NCBI GenBank assembly: GCA_958295715.1
Contig: OY282371.1
Coordinates: 2,239,697 to 2,303,696, forward strand
Direction: 5' to 3'
Length of the DNA: 64,000 nt
DNA from: an uncultured Dehalococcoidia bacterium
GTDB lineage: Bacteria; Chloroflexota; Dehalococcoidia; Lucifugimonadales; GCA-2712585
In this document: piece after piece, positions 1 to 8,407 of the stretch
How positions within the stretch are numbered: the first letter of the stretch is position 1
How the letters are laid out: each line of letters begins with the position of its first letter
The notes under the pieces: generated by a model
Databases searched by the model: none
What the model was told of the DNA's origin: nothing
The model's input: only the letters and a program-made list of their open reading frames with translations
Program-made: the position numbers and the translations under genes

Positions 1-48
1 CAGGTCTATGTCCCGCTGGACCCTTCGCTTAATATCCTCTTTGGACAC
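1..48 (-). CDS. N-terminal fragment of an unidentified gene, cut by the window edge
   Basis: On the minus strand a GTG at 48-46 opens a frame reading VSKEDIKRRVQRDIDL to the window edge without a stop. A purine-rich GAGGAGG stretch lies a few bases upstream and would serve as ribosome binding site. It is divergent from the glycerate kinase gene. Sixteen residues are too few to assign a family; the charged helical character is all that can be seen. Confidence 0.45.
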   Translation of the reverse strand, partial: MSKEDIKRRVQRDIDL

Positions 49-143
49 CGGCCACCCCCCTCCTCGCGGGCTGACTCAACCCGATGTCTCAAAATTGTAT
101 CAGAGGCGTAGACATTAGGGTAGCGAGGGTATAGTTTAGGCCC

Positions 144-1283
144 GTGAAAGTGGTAATCGCGCCCCAGTCCTTCAAAGGCGGCCTCTCAGGCGGCCGGGCG
201 GCCAAGGCCATAGAAGCGGGCCTGCGCCGGGCCATCCCCAAAGCAGAGGCGGCCCTGGTTCCCGTGGCCGACGGCGGCGACGGGACCCTGGAGGCCCTGG
301 TGGGGAACACGTCGGGCCACATATTCACGAGCCGGGTGTCGGGACCCTTGCGCGCCCCGGTGAACGCCCGGTGGGGGGTGATGGGGGACGGCGCCACGGC
401 GGTGATAGAGATGGCCCAGGCCTCCGGGCTAACCCTTATGCCCCTGGACGGCCGCAGCCCCACCCGCGCCACCACCTACGGAACGGGGCAGCTGATACGG
501 GAGGCCCTTGACCGCGGCTACCGGCGCCTGCTCGTGGGCATGGGCGGCAGCGCCACCAACGACGGCGGCGCAGGGATGGCCGCCGCCCTGGGCGCGCGGT
601 TCCTCGACGAGGGCGGCTCGCCCCTGCCGCCGGGCGGGGCCGCGCTGTCAAGGCTGGCCTCCATCGACACAAGCGGTCTGCACCCCGCCCTGAGGGACGC
701 GGAACTCATAGCCGCCTCCGACGTTGACAACCCCCTCTGCGGGCCGGAGGGCGCCTCAGCCATCTACGGGCCTCAGAAGGGCGCCGGCCCTCAGGTCGTG
801 GAGGAGTTGGACAGGGCCTTGGCCCACTACGCCCGGGTTATCAAAGAGGGCCTCGGCGTGGACGTGAGGGACGTGCCCGGGGCCGGGGCCGCGGGAGGGC
901 TGGGCGCGGGGTTGATGGCCTTCGCCGGTGGGCGGGTGGAGTCGGGCATCGACATCGTGTGCGACGCCCTCCGTTTCGACAGCCGCCTAGCGGGGGCGAG
1001 TCTGGTGGTCACCGGCGAGGGCAGGATCGACGCGTCCACCATCTACAACAAGGCCCCCGTTGGCGTGGCGCGCCGGGCCAAGGCTCAGGGCCTTCCCGTG
1101 ATAGCCTTGGCGGGTAGCCTGGGCAGGGGATACCGGGCCGTGTACGACCACGGGATAGACGCCGTGGTCTGCATCGTGGACAGGCCCATGCCTACGCGGG
1201 TCAGCATTGAGCGGACTTACGAGCTCCTGTCGTCAGCCTCGGAGAGGTCCTTTCGCCTGCTGGCCCTTTCCATAGAGTCGTAG
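144..1283 (+). CDS. Glycerate kinase, GarK/GlxK family
   Basis: Predicted cytosolic glycerate 2-kinase that phosphorylates D-glycerate with ATP, feeding glycerate into lower glycolysis. At 379 aa it matches the usual length (about 380). The N-terminus has the family signature APQSFKGGLSGGRAA; PVADGGDGTLEAL follows near residue 41, GMGGSATNDGGAGMA near 131 and VTGEGRID near 288. The start is GTG at 144. A -10-like TATAGT at 130-135 lies so close to the GTG that the transcript may be leaderless or nearly so, which fits the lack of a clear ribosome binding site. It is a single gene diverging from the edge fragment on its left, with no neighbouring glyoxylate pathway gene to narrow the physiological role. 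Confidence 0.93.
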   Translation: MKVVIAPQSFKGGLSGGRAAKAIEAGLRRAIPKAEAALVPVADGGDGTLEALVGNTSGHIFTSRVSGPLRAPVNARWGVMGDGATAVIEMAQASGLTLMPLDGRSPTRATTYGTGQLIREALDRGYRRLLVGMGGSATNDGGAGMAAALGARFLDEGGSPLPPGGAALSRLASIDTSGLHPALRDAELIAASDVDNPLCGPEGASAIYGPQKGAGPQVVEELDRALAHYARVIKEGLGVDVRDVPGAGAAGGLGAGLMAFAGGRVESGIDIVCDALRFDSRLAGASLVVTGEGRIDASTIYNKAPVGVARRAKAQGLPVIALAGSLGRGYRAVYDHGIDAVVCIVDRPMPTRVSIERTYELLSSASERSFRLLALSIES

Positions 1284-1375
1284 CCTCCCGGCAGGCAAGC
1301 CATAGTCTCTCGACGGGCAAGCCATCGTCTCCCGGCAGGCCCGGAGGGACGCCGCGGCCTTGGGCTGACCGTCCT

Positions 1376-2143
1376 CTAGGAGCCGGGGAAGCTCAGGTCC
1401 AGACTGATGAAGCTGTCCAGAACGGACCGGGCTTTGAACGTATCCGTCTCCTCGGCCTGACTCTCCACACCGTTTATGACGATGTGGAAGGTGATTTCCA
1501 GCCCGTAGTAGTTGATGCTGGGCGGGCCTAGAACCAGATCGGCGTACCGTCCGTTGGAGACGTGGACGTGGGGGGTCTCATATCTTTCCATGCGGGCAAA
1601 CACTTCTGCCCCCTCCGGAGCGGCCTCGCCACCAATCTGGACCACGCCGCTAAAGATGGTGGGGAAGGGCGGGACAGAGCTTCTGCTAATGGACGTCACC
1701 CTGGTGGGGGCCGGCGTTGGAGTAGGGGTCGGCGTCGGGGTAGGGGTCGGTGTGGCCGTTGGCGGCGGAGGCGTGGGCGTGGGTGTAGGCGTTGGGGTAG
1801 GGGTGGGTGTAGGCGTGGGAGTAGGCCGCGGCGTCGGGGTTGGCGTGGGCCGCGGGGTGGGGGTCGGAGTCGGGCGCGGCGTCGCAGTGGGCGTGGGCCG
1901 TGGCGTCGGGGTCGCCGTGGGCCGCGGGGTGGGGGTCGGAGTCGGGCGCGGCGTCGCCGTGGGCGTGGGTCGTGGCGTCGGGGTGGCCGTGGGTCGCGGG
2001 GTGGGGGTCGGAGTCGGGCGCGGCGTCACCGTAGGCCTCACCGTAGGCGCAGGCGTGGATGTTGGGGTGGGCGTAGAGTCGCCTCCACACGCGACTAGGG
2101 TAAGCACAAGGGCCAATGAGGCCAAAAGTATTGCTAGCTTCAC
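1376..2143 (-). CDS. Lipoprotein with long Thr-Pro-Arg repeat linker and C-terminal domain
   Basis: A 255-aa predicted lipoprotein. GTG start at 2143, preceded by GGAGGA about ten bases upstream. Residues 1-19 form a signal peptide ending in the lipobox LVAC, so Cys19 would be lipidated and the protein anchored outside the membrane. Residues about 24-147 are almost entirely Thr and Pro with periodic Arg ([15 protein letters not shown] units), an extended, probably rigid stalk. The C-terminal ~110 residues form a normal-composition globular domain of unknown function. Proline/threonine stalks of this type commonly hold a domain away from the cell surface (general knowledge). No partner gene is adjacent. 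The repeat DNA is prone to slippage, so stalk length may vary between strains. Confidence 0.8.
   Translation of the reverse strand: MKLAILLASLALVLTLVACGGDSTPTPTSTPAPTVRPTVTPRPTPTPTPRPTATPTPRPTPTATPRPTPTPTPRPTATPTPRPTPTATPRPTPTPTPRPTPTPTPRPTPTPTPTPTPTPTPTPTPPPPTATPTPTPTPTPTPTPAPTRVTSISRSSVPPFPTIFSGVVQIGGEAAPEGAEVFARMERYETPHVHVSNGRYADLVLGPPSINYYGLEITFHIVINGVESQAEETDTFKARSVLDSFISLDLSFPGS
1715..2070. repeat. Low-complexity tandem repeat encoding the Thr-Pro stalk
   Basis: Degenerate GGGGTCGG/GGCGTGGG-type units follow one another with a higher-order period of a few tens of bases. The tract lies inside the lipoprotein gene and creates long spurious open frames on both strands. It is a coding tandem repeat, not an independent element. 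Confidence 0.85.
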
Positions 2144-2272
2144 TGCTTTTCAGTTCCTCCAGATTCAGCAGTCCGGCGCGTACGCCCTACCGCTTGATAT
2201 ACGCCTTATAAGTATAACCATTCCCACGGCGGTTTTGCTACAGTTTTTCAAGCCCATTTCCGGGCCGCGCCT

Positions 2273-3094
2273 CTAGTTCCCCACCAGCAGCCCGGGCTGA
2301 CATCTACGGCAGTAGCTGGTCACGCGCTGGTTGGCCCCTATCTGGGTTATCGCGGCGCCGCAGTTGGGACAGGGTTGGCCGCCCCTGTTGTGCACCTTCA
2401 AAAAGTCCCTCACCTTGACGTGAATGTCGTCGCCCACCCGCCCTCTGAGGATATCCACCGCCTCCTGAGTCACCGCCTTAGACATGTCGAACAGGCGCCG
2501 GGTCTCGTCTATGGTCAGGGCCTTCTTCTTGCGGAAAGGATAAACGCCGGCGGCGAATAGAATCTCGTCGGCGTAGGCGTTTCCGATTCCCGCCAGAACC
2601 CGGCCCCCCGTGAGGATGCCCTTAATCTCGCCGCGGAAGGGACGCAGCCGCTCCTGAAACTCCTCAAAGGAGCCGGGGGACAGGGCGTCGGGACCCTGCT
2701 CATCGAGGCGAGGGACTTGGGCGAGGCCGTCGTCGTTCACGTAGTAGACCCTTCCCATCTGCCTCTGGTCCAGGTAGCGGAGGTCCCGGCCATCCGCAAG
2801 GGACAGGGTGAAGCAGGCGCGTTTGTACAGGGGCTTGGAGGAGTCGCAGAGCTGGAAGGCCCCCGTAAGCATTGGGTTCACGACCAGGAGCTTGCTGCCG
2901 GAGAGGCCGGCCATGAGGAACTTGCCGCGCCGCCGGAACCCCTCCACCGCGCGGCCGGGAAGGTCGGTTTGGAAGTCCCCGGCCAGGGAGCGGATGACCG
3001 TGGGCTTCAGCGTCTTGGCCGAGCGTATGGTCAGGCCCGCCACCCGCCGGTTGAGGTGGTCTTTGACGACCTCCAAGTCGGGGGCTTCAGGCAT
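2273..3094 (-). CDS. mutM: Formamidopyrimidine-DNA glycosylase (Fpg/MutM)
   Basis: Base-excision repair glycosylase/AP lyase of 273 aa, the family length. The mature N-terminus PEAPDLEVV provides the catalytic N-terminal proline and Glu2, though it departs from the common PELPEVE. RRGKFLM near residue 55 carries the conserved lysine of the N-terminal sandwich. The C-terminus has a C4 zinc finger, CPNCGAA...YCRRCQ, whose conserved region contains NQRVTSYC. Start is ATG at 3094. The gene is in a leftward run with the hypothetical gene upstream, separated by about 20 bases, so they are probably cotranscribed. Fpg versus the related Nei was decided from the N-terminus and zinc finger. Confidence 0.93.
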   Translation of the reverse strand: MPEAPDLEVVKDHLNRRVAGLTIRSAKTLKPTVIRSLAGDFQTDLPGRAVEGFRRRGKFLMAGLSGSKLLVVNPMLTGAFQLCDSSKPLYKRACFTLSLADGRDLRYLDQRQMGRVYYVNDDGLAQVPRLDEQGPDALSPGSFEEFQERLRPFRGEIKGILTGGRVLAGIGNAYADEILFAAGVYPFRKKKALTIDETRRLFDMSKAVTQEAVDILRGRVGDDIHVKVRDFLKVHNRGGQPCPNCGAAITQIGANQRVTSYCRRCQPGLLVGN

Positions 3095-3117
3095 AGCTCA
3101 TGGCCGCGCGGCCCGCT

Positions 3118-3492
3118 CTATGGGCCGTCCGGCCGGCGGGGGGCTTCCAGTGGGGCCTTGAGCCAGGAGATTATGCGGCTGAGGCCGTGGAAGGCCCGGA
3201 GCCGCGCCTCGTCAGAGCCGGCGGCCTCCGCCTCATCCACCAGGGCCTGCATCTGGCGGACAACCCTGGGGCCGATCTCCATCAGGCCCTCGCTGCCGGA
3301 GGCCGCCCACTTGACAAGAACGTACCGCGCCAGGGCGCCAACGGGAATGCCGAGGCCGCGGCTCATCCCCTCCAAGGTCGTCACCGGGTCGAGGCGGCTG
3401 TAGCGGGCTACCTCCTCCCTGAAGTTGGCGTCCCGGTCGTCCCGGTCCCACGGGCCGGTGTAGGTCTCCAGGAGTATCCATCTTGAACCCAC
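3118..3492 (-). CDS. Conserved hypothetical protein, possibly DUF6027
   Basis: A 124-aa soluble protein with a GTG start at 3492. The sequence WILLETYTGPWDRDD at the N-terminus, YSRLDPVTTLEGMSR, and GIPVGALARYVLVKWA followed by a C-terminal helical segment ending in ISWLKAPLE resemble, from memory, small proteins annotated DUF6027; this was not verified. The central GIPVGALARYVL looks helical and could be a helix-turn-helix-like packing unit, but no DNA-binding claim is justified. It sits between the flavin monooxygenase-like gene and mutM, all leftward. Confidence 0.7.
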   Translation of the reverse strand: MGSRWILLETYTGPWDRDDRDANFREEVARYSRLDPVTTLEGMSRGLGIPVGALARYVLVKWAASGSEGLMEIGPRVVRQMQALVDEAEAAGSDEARLRAFHGLSRIISWLKAPLEAPRRPDGP

Positions 3493-3515
3493 GGCAGCGC
3501 CTCTCAGAGTGGGAT

Positions 3516-4505
3516 TTAGGAGGAAAAGGCCTCTATTGCGGAGCGGTAGGAGTCCAACGCGTCACCGGCGGCGAAGGGCGCGACGACGGGCGTCCTGATT
3601 CCCAGGCCCCGACGCTTATCTATCTCCTGGCAGCAGAACTCGGGGTCGCCAAAGACCGCCAGCTGGCGCCGCATCTCCTCGCTGACCGACGCGGCGGCCT
3701 TGGCCTCGTCGCCCTCGGCAAGATACCGCGAGACGGCCCGCATCTCTTCCTCAAAGCCGGTGCTCGCAAAGAAGTTCCTGTAGTACTCCATGCCGGCGTA
3801 CCGGAGAATCTGCCGGTCCAGGGGGGCCTTCACCCGCTCCGGGTCATCCGTCACGGCCACCCTCACGTAGCAGGCCACGTCTATCTCCCCCGGGTCGCGG
3901 CCCGCCCGCCGCGCGCCCCGCCGCAGGCTCTCCAAGGCCGTCTCCACATAGGCGGGCGCGGCCCAGTTCAGCAGTACTCCATCGGCCACCTCGCCGGCCA
4001 GTTCCACCATGCGAGGCCCCAGGGCCGCCAGATAGATGGGGACGCTGAACTCCCGGTCATAGCCCAGCGAGCCGCTGTTGACGCTGAAGACCTTGCCCTG
4101 ATGGGACACCGGCTCCCCGCGCAGGAACCGGCGAACTATCTCCACCGTCTCTCTGACGCGAGTGACGGGATTGCGGAAGGGGACGCCGTGGCCGCCCTCC
4201 ACGGAACCCCGGTGCCCCACGCCCAGCCCCAGGGTGAACCGGCGGCCGGAGACCAGGTCCATGCCGGCGGCTGACATGGCGACGAGGGCGGGGGTGCGGG
4301 CGAAGACGGGCAGTATGCCGGTGGCCAGGCGTACGTTTTGGGTGGAGACGGCGAAGGCCGCCAGCCGGGTGAGGGAGTCGACGCCCCAGCCCTCCGGAAC
4401 CCATACGGAGCCGTAGCCGCGCTCCTCAGCCAGCCGGGCCAAGCCGATAGAGTCGCTGATGGATATCTGAGGGACGGGGTCCAGTCGAACGCCTAGGGCT
4501 GACAC
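3516..4505 (-). CDS. LLM-class flavin-dependent oxidoreductase (luciferase-like / F420-type)
   Basis: A 329-aa bacterial-luciferase-like TIM-barrel oxidoreductase. The N-terminus has LARLAEERGYGSVWVPEGW, the barrel strand typical of the family; LATGILPVFARTPALVAM and RFTLGLGVGHRG follow, then YLAALGPRMVELAGEVADG near residue 175. This arrangement resembles the F420-dependent methylene-tetrahydromethanopterin-reductase-like branch, but FMN use cannot be excluded and the substrate is unknown. GTG start at 4505, with AGGAGG six bases upstream. A short spacer separates it from the next leftward gene, so an operon with the two genes downstream is plausible. Confidence 0.88.
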   Translation of the reverse strand: MSALGVRLDPVPQISISDSIGLARLAEERGYGSVWVPEGWGVDSLTRLAAFAVSTQNVRLATGILPVFARTPALVAMSAAGMDLVSGRRFTLGLGVGHRGSVEGGHGVPFRNPVTRVRETVEIVRRFLRGEPVSHQGKVFSVNSGSLGYDREFSVPIYLAALGPRMVELAGEVADGVLLNWAAPAYVETALESLRRGARRAGRDPGEIDVACYVRVAVTDDPERVKAPLDRQILRYAGMEYYRNFFASTGFEEEMRAVSRYLAEGDEAKAAASVSEEMRRQLAVFGDPEFCCQEIDKRRGLGIRTPVVAPFAAGDALDSYRSAIEAFSS

Positions 4506-4606
4506 GAGAAGCCTCCTAATAAGTGATGCCGCATGAGCGAGCCGCTCCAGAGGGGCGGGGCCTCAGTTTACCAGACTTCGCGGCCTTGGCGCGTCAAGGA
4601 GGCGGG

Positions 4607-6130
4607 CTACTCCAGCCAGCGGGGGCGGTACTGGAGGGCCTCGGCCAGGTGGTTGACGGCTATGTCTTCATCGCCGGCCAAGTCTGCGATGGTCCTGGAG
4701 AGTTTGAGGACCCGGTGAAAGGCCCTGGCGCTGAGGTTCATCCGGCTCATGGCCGCTTGCAGCACGCCTTGGGCGTCCTTCCCCACCTGGCAGAACTCCC
4801 AAACCTCCGCCGGCCCCATCTCGGAGTTGGCCACCTGGGGGCCGCCTTGGAAGCGGGCGCGCTGGACGTCTCTGGCCGCCTCCACCCGCTTCTGCACGGT
4901 GGCGGAGTCCTCGCCGTGGGTCGAGTCCATAAGCTCCTCGTACTCCACCGCCGGGACCTCCACGAACATGTCCATGCGGTCCATGAGGGGGCCGCTGATG
5001 CGGCGCTGGTACTTGGAGACCATGGACGGGGGGCACCGGCACTCCTTCTTGGGGTCGCCGTGGAAGCCGCAGGGACAGGGGTTCATGGCGCAGACCAGCA
5101 TGAAGTTGCAGGGAAAGGTGACGTTCCACTGGGCGCGGCTGATGGTCACCACGTGGTCTTCCAGGGGCTGGCGCAGGGCCTCTAGCGCGTTGTGCCCGAA
5201 CTCCGGCAGTTCGTCTAGAAAGAGGACGCCCCGGTGGGCCAGGGTTATCTCGCCGGGCCTGGGGACTCGCCCGCCGCCCACCAGTCCCACGTGGGAGGTG
5301 GTGTAGTGAGGGGAGCGAAAGGGCCTCTGCCGTATGAGGGGCTTGTCGGAGGGAAGGAGGCCGGAGACGCTGTAGATCTTGGTGGTCTCCAACGCCTCTT
5401 GGACGGACATGGCGGGCAGAATGGAGGGGAGGGTCCGGGCCAGCAGGGTCTTGCCGCTGCCCGGAGGCCCGGTCATCAGCAGGTTATGGCCGCCAGCGGC
5501 GGCTATCTCCATGGCCCGCTTGACGTGCTCCTGCCCCTTGACGTGGGATATGTCGGGGCCATTGTGGGGGAACTCCTGGGGCGAGAGGGAAAGGAGGTCC
5601 GACGGGTGGGGCTCAATGACTGACTCGCCGTGGAGGTGGGACACCAGACCGGCCAGGGAGGGCACGGGTCTAACGGTGACCCCTTCCACCAGGGCGCCCT
5701 CCTGGGCGTTCTCCCGTGGAACAAAGACCTGGGAGAACCCCTCGTCCTTGGCCATGGCCACCATGGACAGTATCCCCCTGGTGTGGCGCACCGCCCCATC
5801 CAAGGACAGTTCGCCCAGGAAAACCGACGACTCCGGCGGCTCCGGTATCTGGCCGGCGCTGCTGAGGACCGCGACGGCTATGGGCAGGTCGTAGCCCGGC
5901 CCCGCCTTCCGCAGGTCGGCGGGGGCGAGGCTGACGGTGACGCGGCGCATGGGGAACTCTTGGCCGGAGTTCCTGATGGCGGCCCGCACCCGCTCGCGGG
6001 ACTCCTGGACCGCCGTGTCCGGCAGCCCCACGATGGTGAAGGAGGGGAGGCCGGGGGCAATGTCCACCTCCACCTCAACGACGCGCCCCTCAAGGCCGAT
6101 GACGGCGCACGTCTTGGACTTGGCGAGCAT
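4607..6130 (-). CDS. comM: YifB/ComM-family Mg-chelatase-like AAA+ ATPase
   Basis: A 507-aa protein with the ComM/YifB architecture. The N-terminal Lon-substrate-like domain (LPSFTIVGLPDTAVQESRER, residues about 28-47) contains SLAPADLRKAGPGYDLPIA. The AAA+ Mg-chelatase core has Walker A TGPPGSGKT near 220 and Walker B VLFLDELPEF near 300; CPCGFHGDPKKECRCPP is the family cysteine cluster, and a C-terminal helical domain follows (SARAFHRVLKLSRTIADL). ComM is a branch-migration helicase that helps integrate donor DNA during natural transformation (known from Vibrio); other members are of unknown role. ATG start at 6130, 27 bases after the stop of the first GYD gene, so probably transcribed with it. 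Confidence 0.93.
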   Translation of the reverse strand: MLAKSKTCAVIGLEGRVVEVEVDIAPGLPSFTIVGLPDTAVQESRERVRAAIRNSGQEFPMRRVTVSLAPADLRKAGPGYDLPIAVAVLSSAGQIPEPPESSVFLGELSLDGAVRHTRGILSMVAMAKDEGFSQVFVPRENAQEGALVEGVTVRPVPSLAGLVSHLHGESVIEPHPSDLLSLSPQEFPHNGPDISHVKGQEHVKRAMEIAAAGGHNLLMTGPPGSGKTLLARTLPSILPAMSVQEALETTKIYSVSGLLPSDKPLIRQRPFRSPHYTTSHVGLVGGGRVPRPGEITLAHRGVLFLDELPEFGHNALEALRQPLEDHVVTISRAQWNVTFPCNFMLVCAMNPCPCGFHGDPKKECRCPPSMVSKYQRRISGPLMDRMDMFVEVPAVEYEELMDSTHGEDSATVQKRVEAARDVQRARFQGGPQVANSEMGPAEVWEFCQVGKDAQGVLQAAMSRMNLSARAFHRVLKLSRTIADLAGDEDIAVNHLAEALQYRPRWLE

Positions 6131-6157
6131 GGATTACCGCCCCGGTCTAGGGGGCCT

Positions 6158-6478
6158 TTAGCCTCCCGGGGGGCGGTAGCTGACGTTCTTCTTGACGGCC
6201 TCGTCGACGGTTTCCGGCGTCACCAGAACGATGGTCTGGATGTTGAAGGCCCCCGAAGCCGACACCTGGAGGGAGAACGCCACGGCCGCCGCGTGGCCGG
6301 GCAGGTCGGCGATTACGAACACGTCATCACCACCGAAGGCGAAGTAGACGCCCTCCATCTGACCGCCCGCCTGTTGGACAGCGCTTGCCAGGGCCTCGCG
6401 GCGACCAGAGCCGCCCTCCCTAAGCAGGCCCTCGACACCCGCCTGGGTGTAGCTCCCGTGGAACATGTACTTGGGCAT
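6158..6478 (-). CDS. GYD-domain protein, copy 1
   Basis: A 106-aa single-domain protein beginning MPKYMFHGSYTQAGVEGLL, the pattern of the GYD family (small ferredoxin-like alpha/beta barrel proteins of unknown function). The middle segment VYFAFGGDDVFVIADLP and the end VTPETVDEAVKK are shared with copy 2 at 6773-7093; about two thirds of residues match by eye. Start ATG at 6478 with GGGGAAGG upstream. It lies directly upstream of comM. No catalytic residues can be named. The pair arose by a local tandem duplication that also copied the end of the neighbouring amidohydrolase gene. Confidence 0.88.
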   Translation of the reverse strand: MPKYMFHGSYTQAGVEGLLREGGSGRREALASAVQQAGGQMEGVYFAFGGDDVFVIADLPGHAAAVAFSLQVSASGAFNIQTIVLVTPETVDEAVKKNVSYRPPGG

Positions 6479-6548
6479 CGCCTTCCCCCTGTTGGGATGA
6501 GGGTATGTTAGCGGCCACAGGAATTCCAGTCAACACCGCCGGCGAGGG

Positions 6549-6722
6549 CGCCCTGGCTCTGTCGCAGCGGCGGCGAGGGGTGGACACGTCCACCCTTCAC
6601 GACCATCTTAACGCGGTCTCTAACCGGGGAGGACGGCGCCGTTCGCCGCCACGGGGTCGACGCGCTTGCCCCTCTAGGGCGACGTCCACGTCCACCCCGA
6701 CCTCGCCGGCGCGCGTCTTCCA
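6549..6722 (-). pseudogene. Decayed 3'-end fragment of the amidohydrolase gene
   Basis: On the minus strand this stretch encodes RDRVKMVVKGGRVH, nearly the same as RDRIKMVVKGGRVH at the C-terminus of the amidohydrolase at 7178-8407. DNA similarity continues further: both loci share TTCACGACCATCTTAA followed by CGGTCTCTA. Downstream of both lies GGAATTCCAGTCAACACCGC. There is no start codon or intact frame. It is the leftover end of a tandem duplication covering the amidohydrolase 3' end and a GYD gene. Confidence 0.82.
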
Positions 6723-6772
6723 CCTGGCGGTGTTGAGTACCGCTCTAGTCTATGGGCTAGGGCTGGGGGCCT

Positions 6773-7093
6773 TTAGGCTCCCGGCGGGCGGTAGCTCACT
6801 TCCTTCTTGGAGGCCTCGTCGACGGTTTCCGGCGTCACCAGAACCACGGTCTTGAAGCTGAAGACCCCCGAAGACGATATGCGAAGGGAAACGGCCGTGG
6901 CCGACGCGTCGTCGGGCATGTCGGCGATGATAACCACGTCGCCATCTCCGAAGGCGAAGTAGAGGGTCTCTACCGTGCCGCCCGCCCCTTCGATAGTTTC
7001 CGTCAGGGCCTCACGGCGCCGTGAGCCGCCCTCCTTGAGCAGTCCCGCGACACCCGCCTGGGTGTAGCTTCCCTGAAACATGTACTTGGCCAT
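6773..7093 (-). CDS. GYD-domain protein, copy 2
   Basis: A 106-aa protein, paralogue of the gene at 6158-6478: MAKYMFQGSYTQAGVAGLL at the start, LYFAFGDGDVVIIADMP in the middle, VTPETVDEASKKEVSYRPPG at the end. Length and termini are identical, so both copies appear functional. Differences concentrate in the central helix (TETIEGAGGTVETLY versus the copy 1 version). Start ATG at 7093 with AGGAGG about seven bases upstream, a stronger site than copy 1. It follows the amidohydrolase gene by about 85 bases. Function is not known for this family. Confidence 0.88.
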   Translation of the reverse strand: MAKYMFQGSYTQAGVAGLLKEGGSRRREALTETIEGAGGTVETLYFAFGDGDVVIIADMPDDASATAVSLRISSSGVFSFKTVVLVTPETVDEASKKEVSYRPPGA

Positions 7094-7177
7094 TGATAGT
7101 CCTCCTACCTACTATAAAACGAGATGAGGTTATGTTAGCGGCCACGGGAATTCCAGTCAACACCGCCGGCGATGCCC

Positions 7178-8407
7178 TCAGGGACGGCGGGAATGGACGC
7201 GTCCGCCCTTCACGACCATCTTAATACGGTCTCTATCGAGGAGGACGTTGATATCCGTCAAGGGGTCGCCCTCCACCGCCACTAGGTCGGCGAGCTTGCC
7301 CTTCTCGACGACGCCCAGGTCGGCCTCGTGGCCCAGGCACTGAGCCGCCGCCCTCGTGCCAGCGACGAGGGCCTGGGCGGGGGTCATGCCGGCCTCCTCC
7401 ACCATGCAGCGCAGCTCCCCGGCGTTGGGCGGGTGGCCCCAGCCGCCGGCGTCGGTGCCCGCCACCACCGTCACCCCGGCGTCCAAGGCCTTCCTCACGC
7501 TTTCGAGGTGGTGGAAGTGGAGGGCTCTGGCCCTGGCCTTGACGTGGGGCAGGATGTTCTCTCTGTGGTAGACGTAGACCAGGAGGGTGGGCACGTAGAA
7601 TACGCCCTTGTCGGCCATCATGGGTATGAGGTCGGGGTCCTGGGTCAGGTGGGTGCCGTGCTCTATGCTGTCCACGCCCACCTCCAGGGCCAGGCGGAGG
7701 CCGGGGCCACCTAGGGCGTGGCACATGACCCGGCGGCCCTGAGCGTGGGACTCCTCAACCAGGGCCTGCATCTCCTGCCTGGTGAACTCCCTATCAAAGG
7801 GGCCGTGGCCGGGCCTGGAACTGGCCCCGCCGGTGGTGGCGCACTTGATGACGCCGGCCCCCATGCGGACCACCTCCCTCACCTTGGCGCGGACGGCGTC
7901 GGGGCCGTCGACCATGCCGGAGGGAAGGCTGATGTTGGGCGGCCCCGGGCAGCAGTGGCCGGAGGGGCTTTTGAGGTCGGCGAGGCCGCCGGTGGGGGAT
8001 ATGAGAGACAGGCTGAGGGTGAGCCGGGGGCCGGGTATGAGTCCCTCATCCACGGCCTCCTTGAAGCCGGCGTCAAGGCCCGCGGCGTCTCTCACGGAGG
8101 TGTAGCCCATGTCGAGGACGTCACTCAGGGTCTGGGCGACGCGGAGATGGCGCAGGCTCGGCGGGGCGTCCAACTCCCACCGGTCCATGAGGCCGTAGCC
8201 GGTGTGGCCCAGGTGGTCGTGGCAGTCGATGAGGCCGGGGAGGAGGGTTGTTCCGGAGAGGTCGATGACCTCCGCGCCGGGGGGATGGGGAGTCGCGGCG
8301 GCGGGGCCAACCTCCACGATGCGGTCGCCGTCCACGACCACGGCCGCGTCGGGCTGGACCGGGGAGCCTGTGCCGTCGAATAGGGCCGCGCCCTTAAAGA
8401 CCTTCAT
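7178..8407 (-). CDS. Metal-dependent amidohydrolase (imidazolonepropionase/prolidase-like)
   Basis: A 409-aa amidohydrolase-superfamily enzyme. The ATG at 8407 (MKVFKGAALFDGTG) is chosen because GGAGG lies seven bases upstream and it starts the usual beta-sandwich; an in-frame frame extends further but lacks support. Metal site: DCHDHLGHTG (HxH) near residue 62, the candidate carbamylated lysine in GVIKCATTGG near 175, His in VMCHALGG, IEHGTHL near 235, and the catalytic Asp in GTDAGGWGHPP near 310. This pattern is typical of Xaa-Pro dipeptidase-like or organophosphate-acid-anhydrolase-like members; the substrate is unknown. It heads a leftward run GYD-2, GYD-1, comM, and a fragment of its own 3' end was duplicated at 6549-6722. 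Confidence 0.9.
   Translation of the reverse strand: MKVFKGAALFDGTGSPVQPDAAVVVDGDRIVEVGPAAATPHPPGAEVIDLSGTTLLPGLIDCHDHLGHTGYGLMDRWELDAPPSLRHLRVAQTLSDVLDMGYTSVRDAAGLDAGFKEAVDEGLIPGPRLTLSLSLISPTGGLADLKSPSGHCCPGPPNISLPSGMVDGPDAVRAKVREVVRMGAGVIKCATTGGASSRPGHGPFDREFTRQEMQALVEESHAQGRRVMCHALGGPGLRLALEVGVDSIEHGTHLTQDPDLIPMMADKGVFYVPTLLVYVYHRENILPHVKARARALHFHHLESVRKALDAGVTVVAGTDAGGWGHPPNAGELRCMVEEAGMTPAQALVAGTRAAAQCLGHEADLGVVEKGKLADLVAVEGDPLTDINVLLDRDRIKMVVKGGRVHSRRP

Noticed and set aside
1512-2276. Gly-Val-rich frame on the plus strand over the lipoprotein gene
   Set aside because: It is the complement of the Thr-Pro repeat; the minus-strand frame has a signal peptide, lipobox and ribosome binding site.
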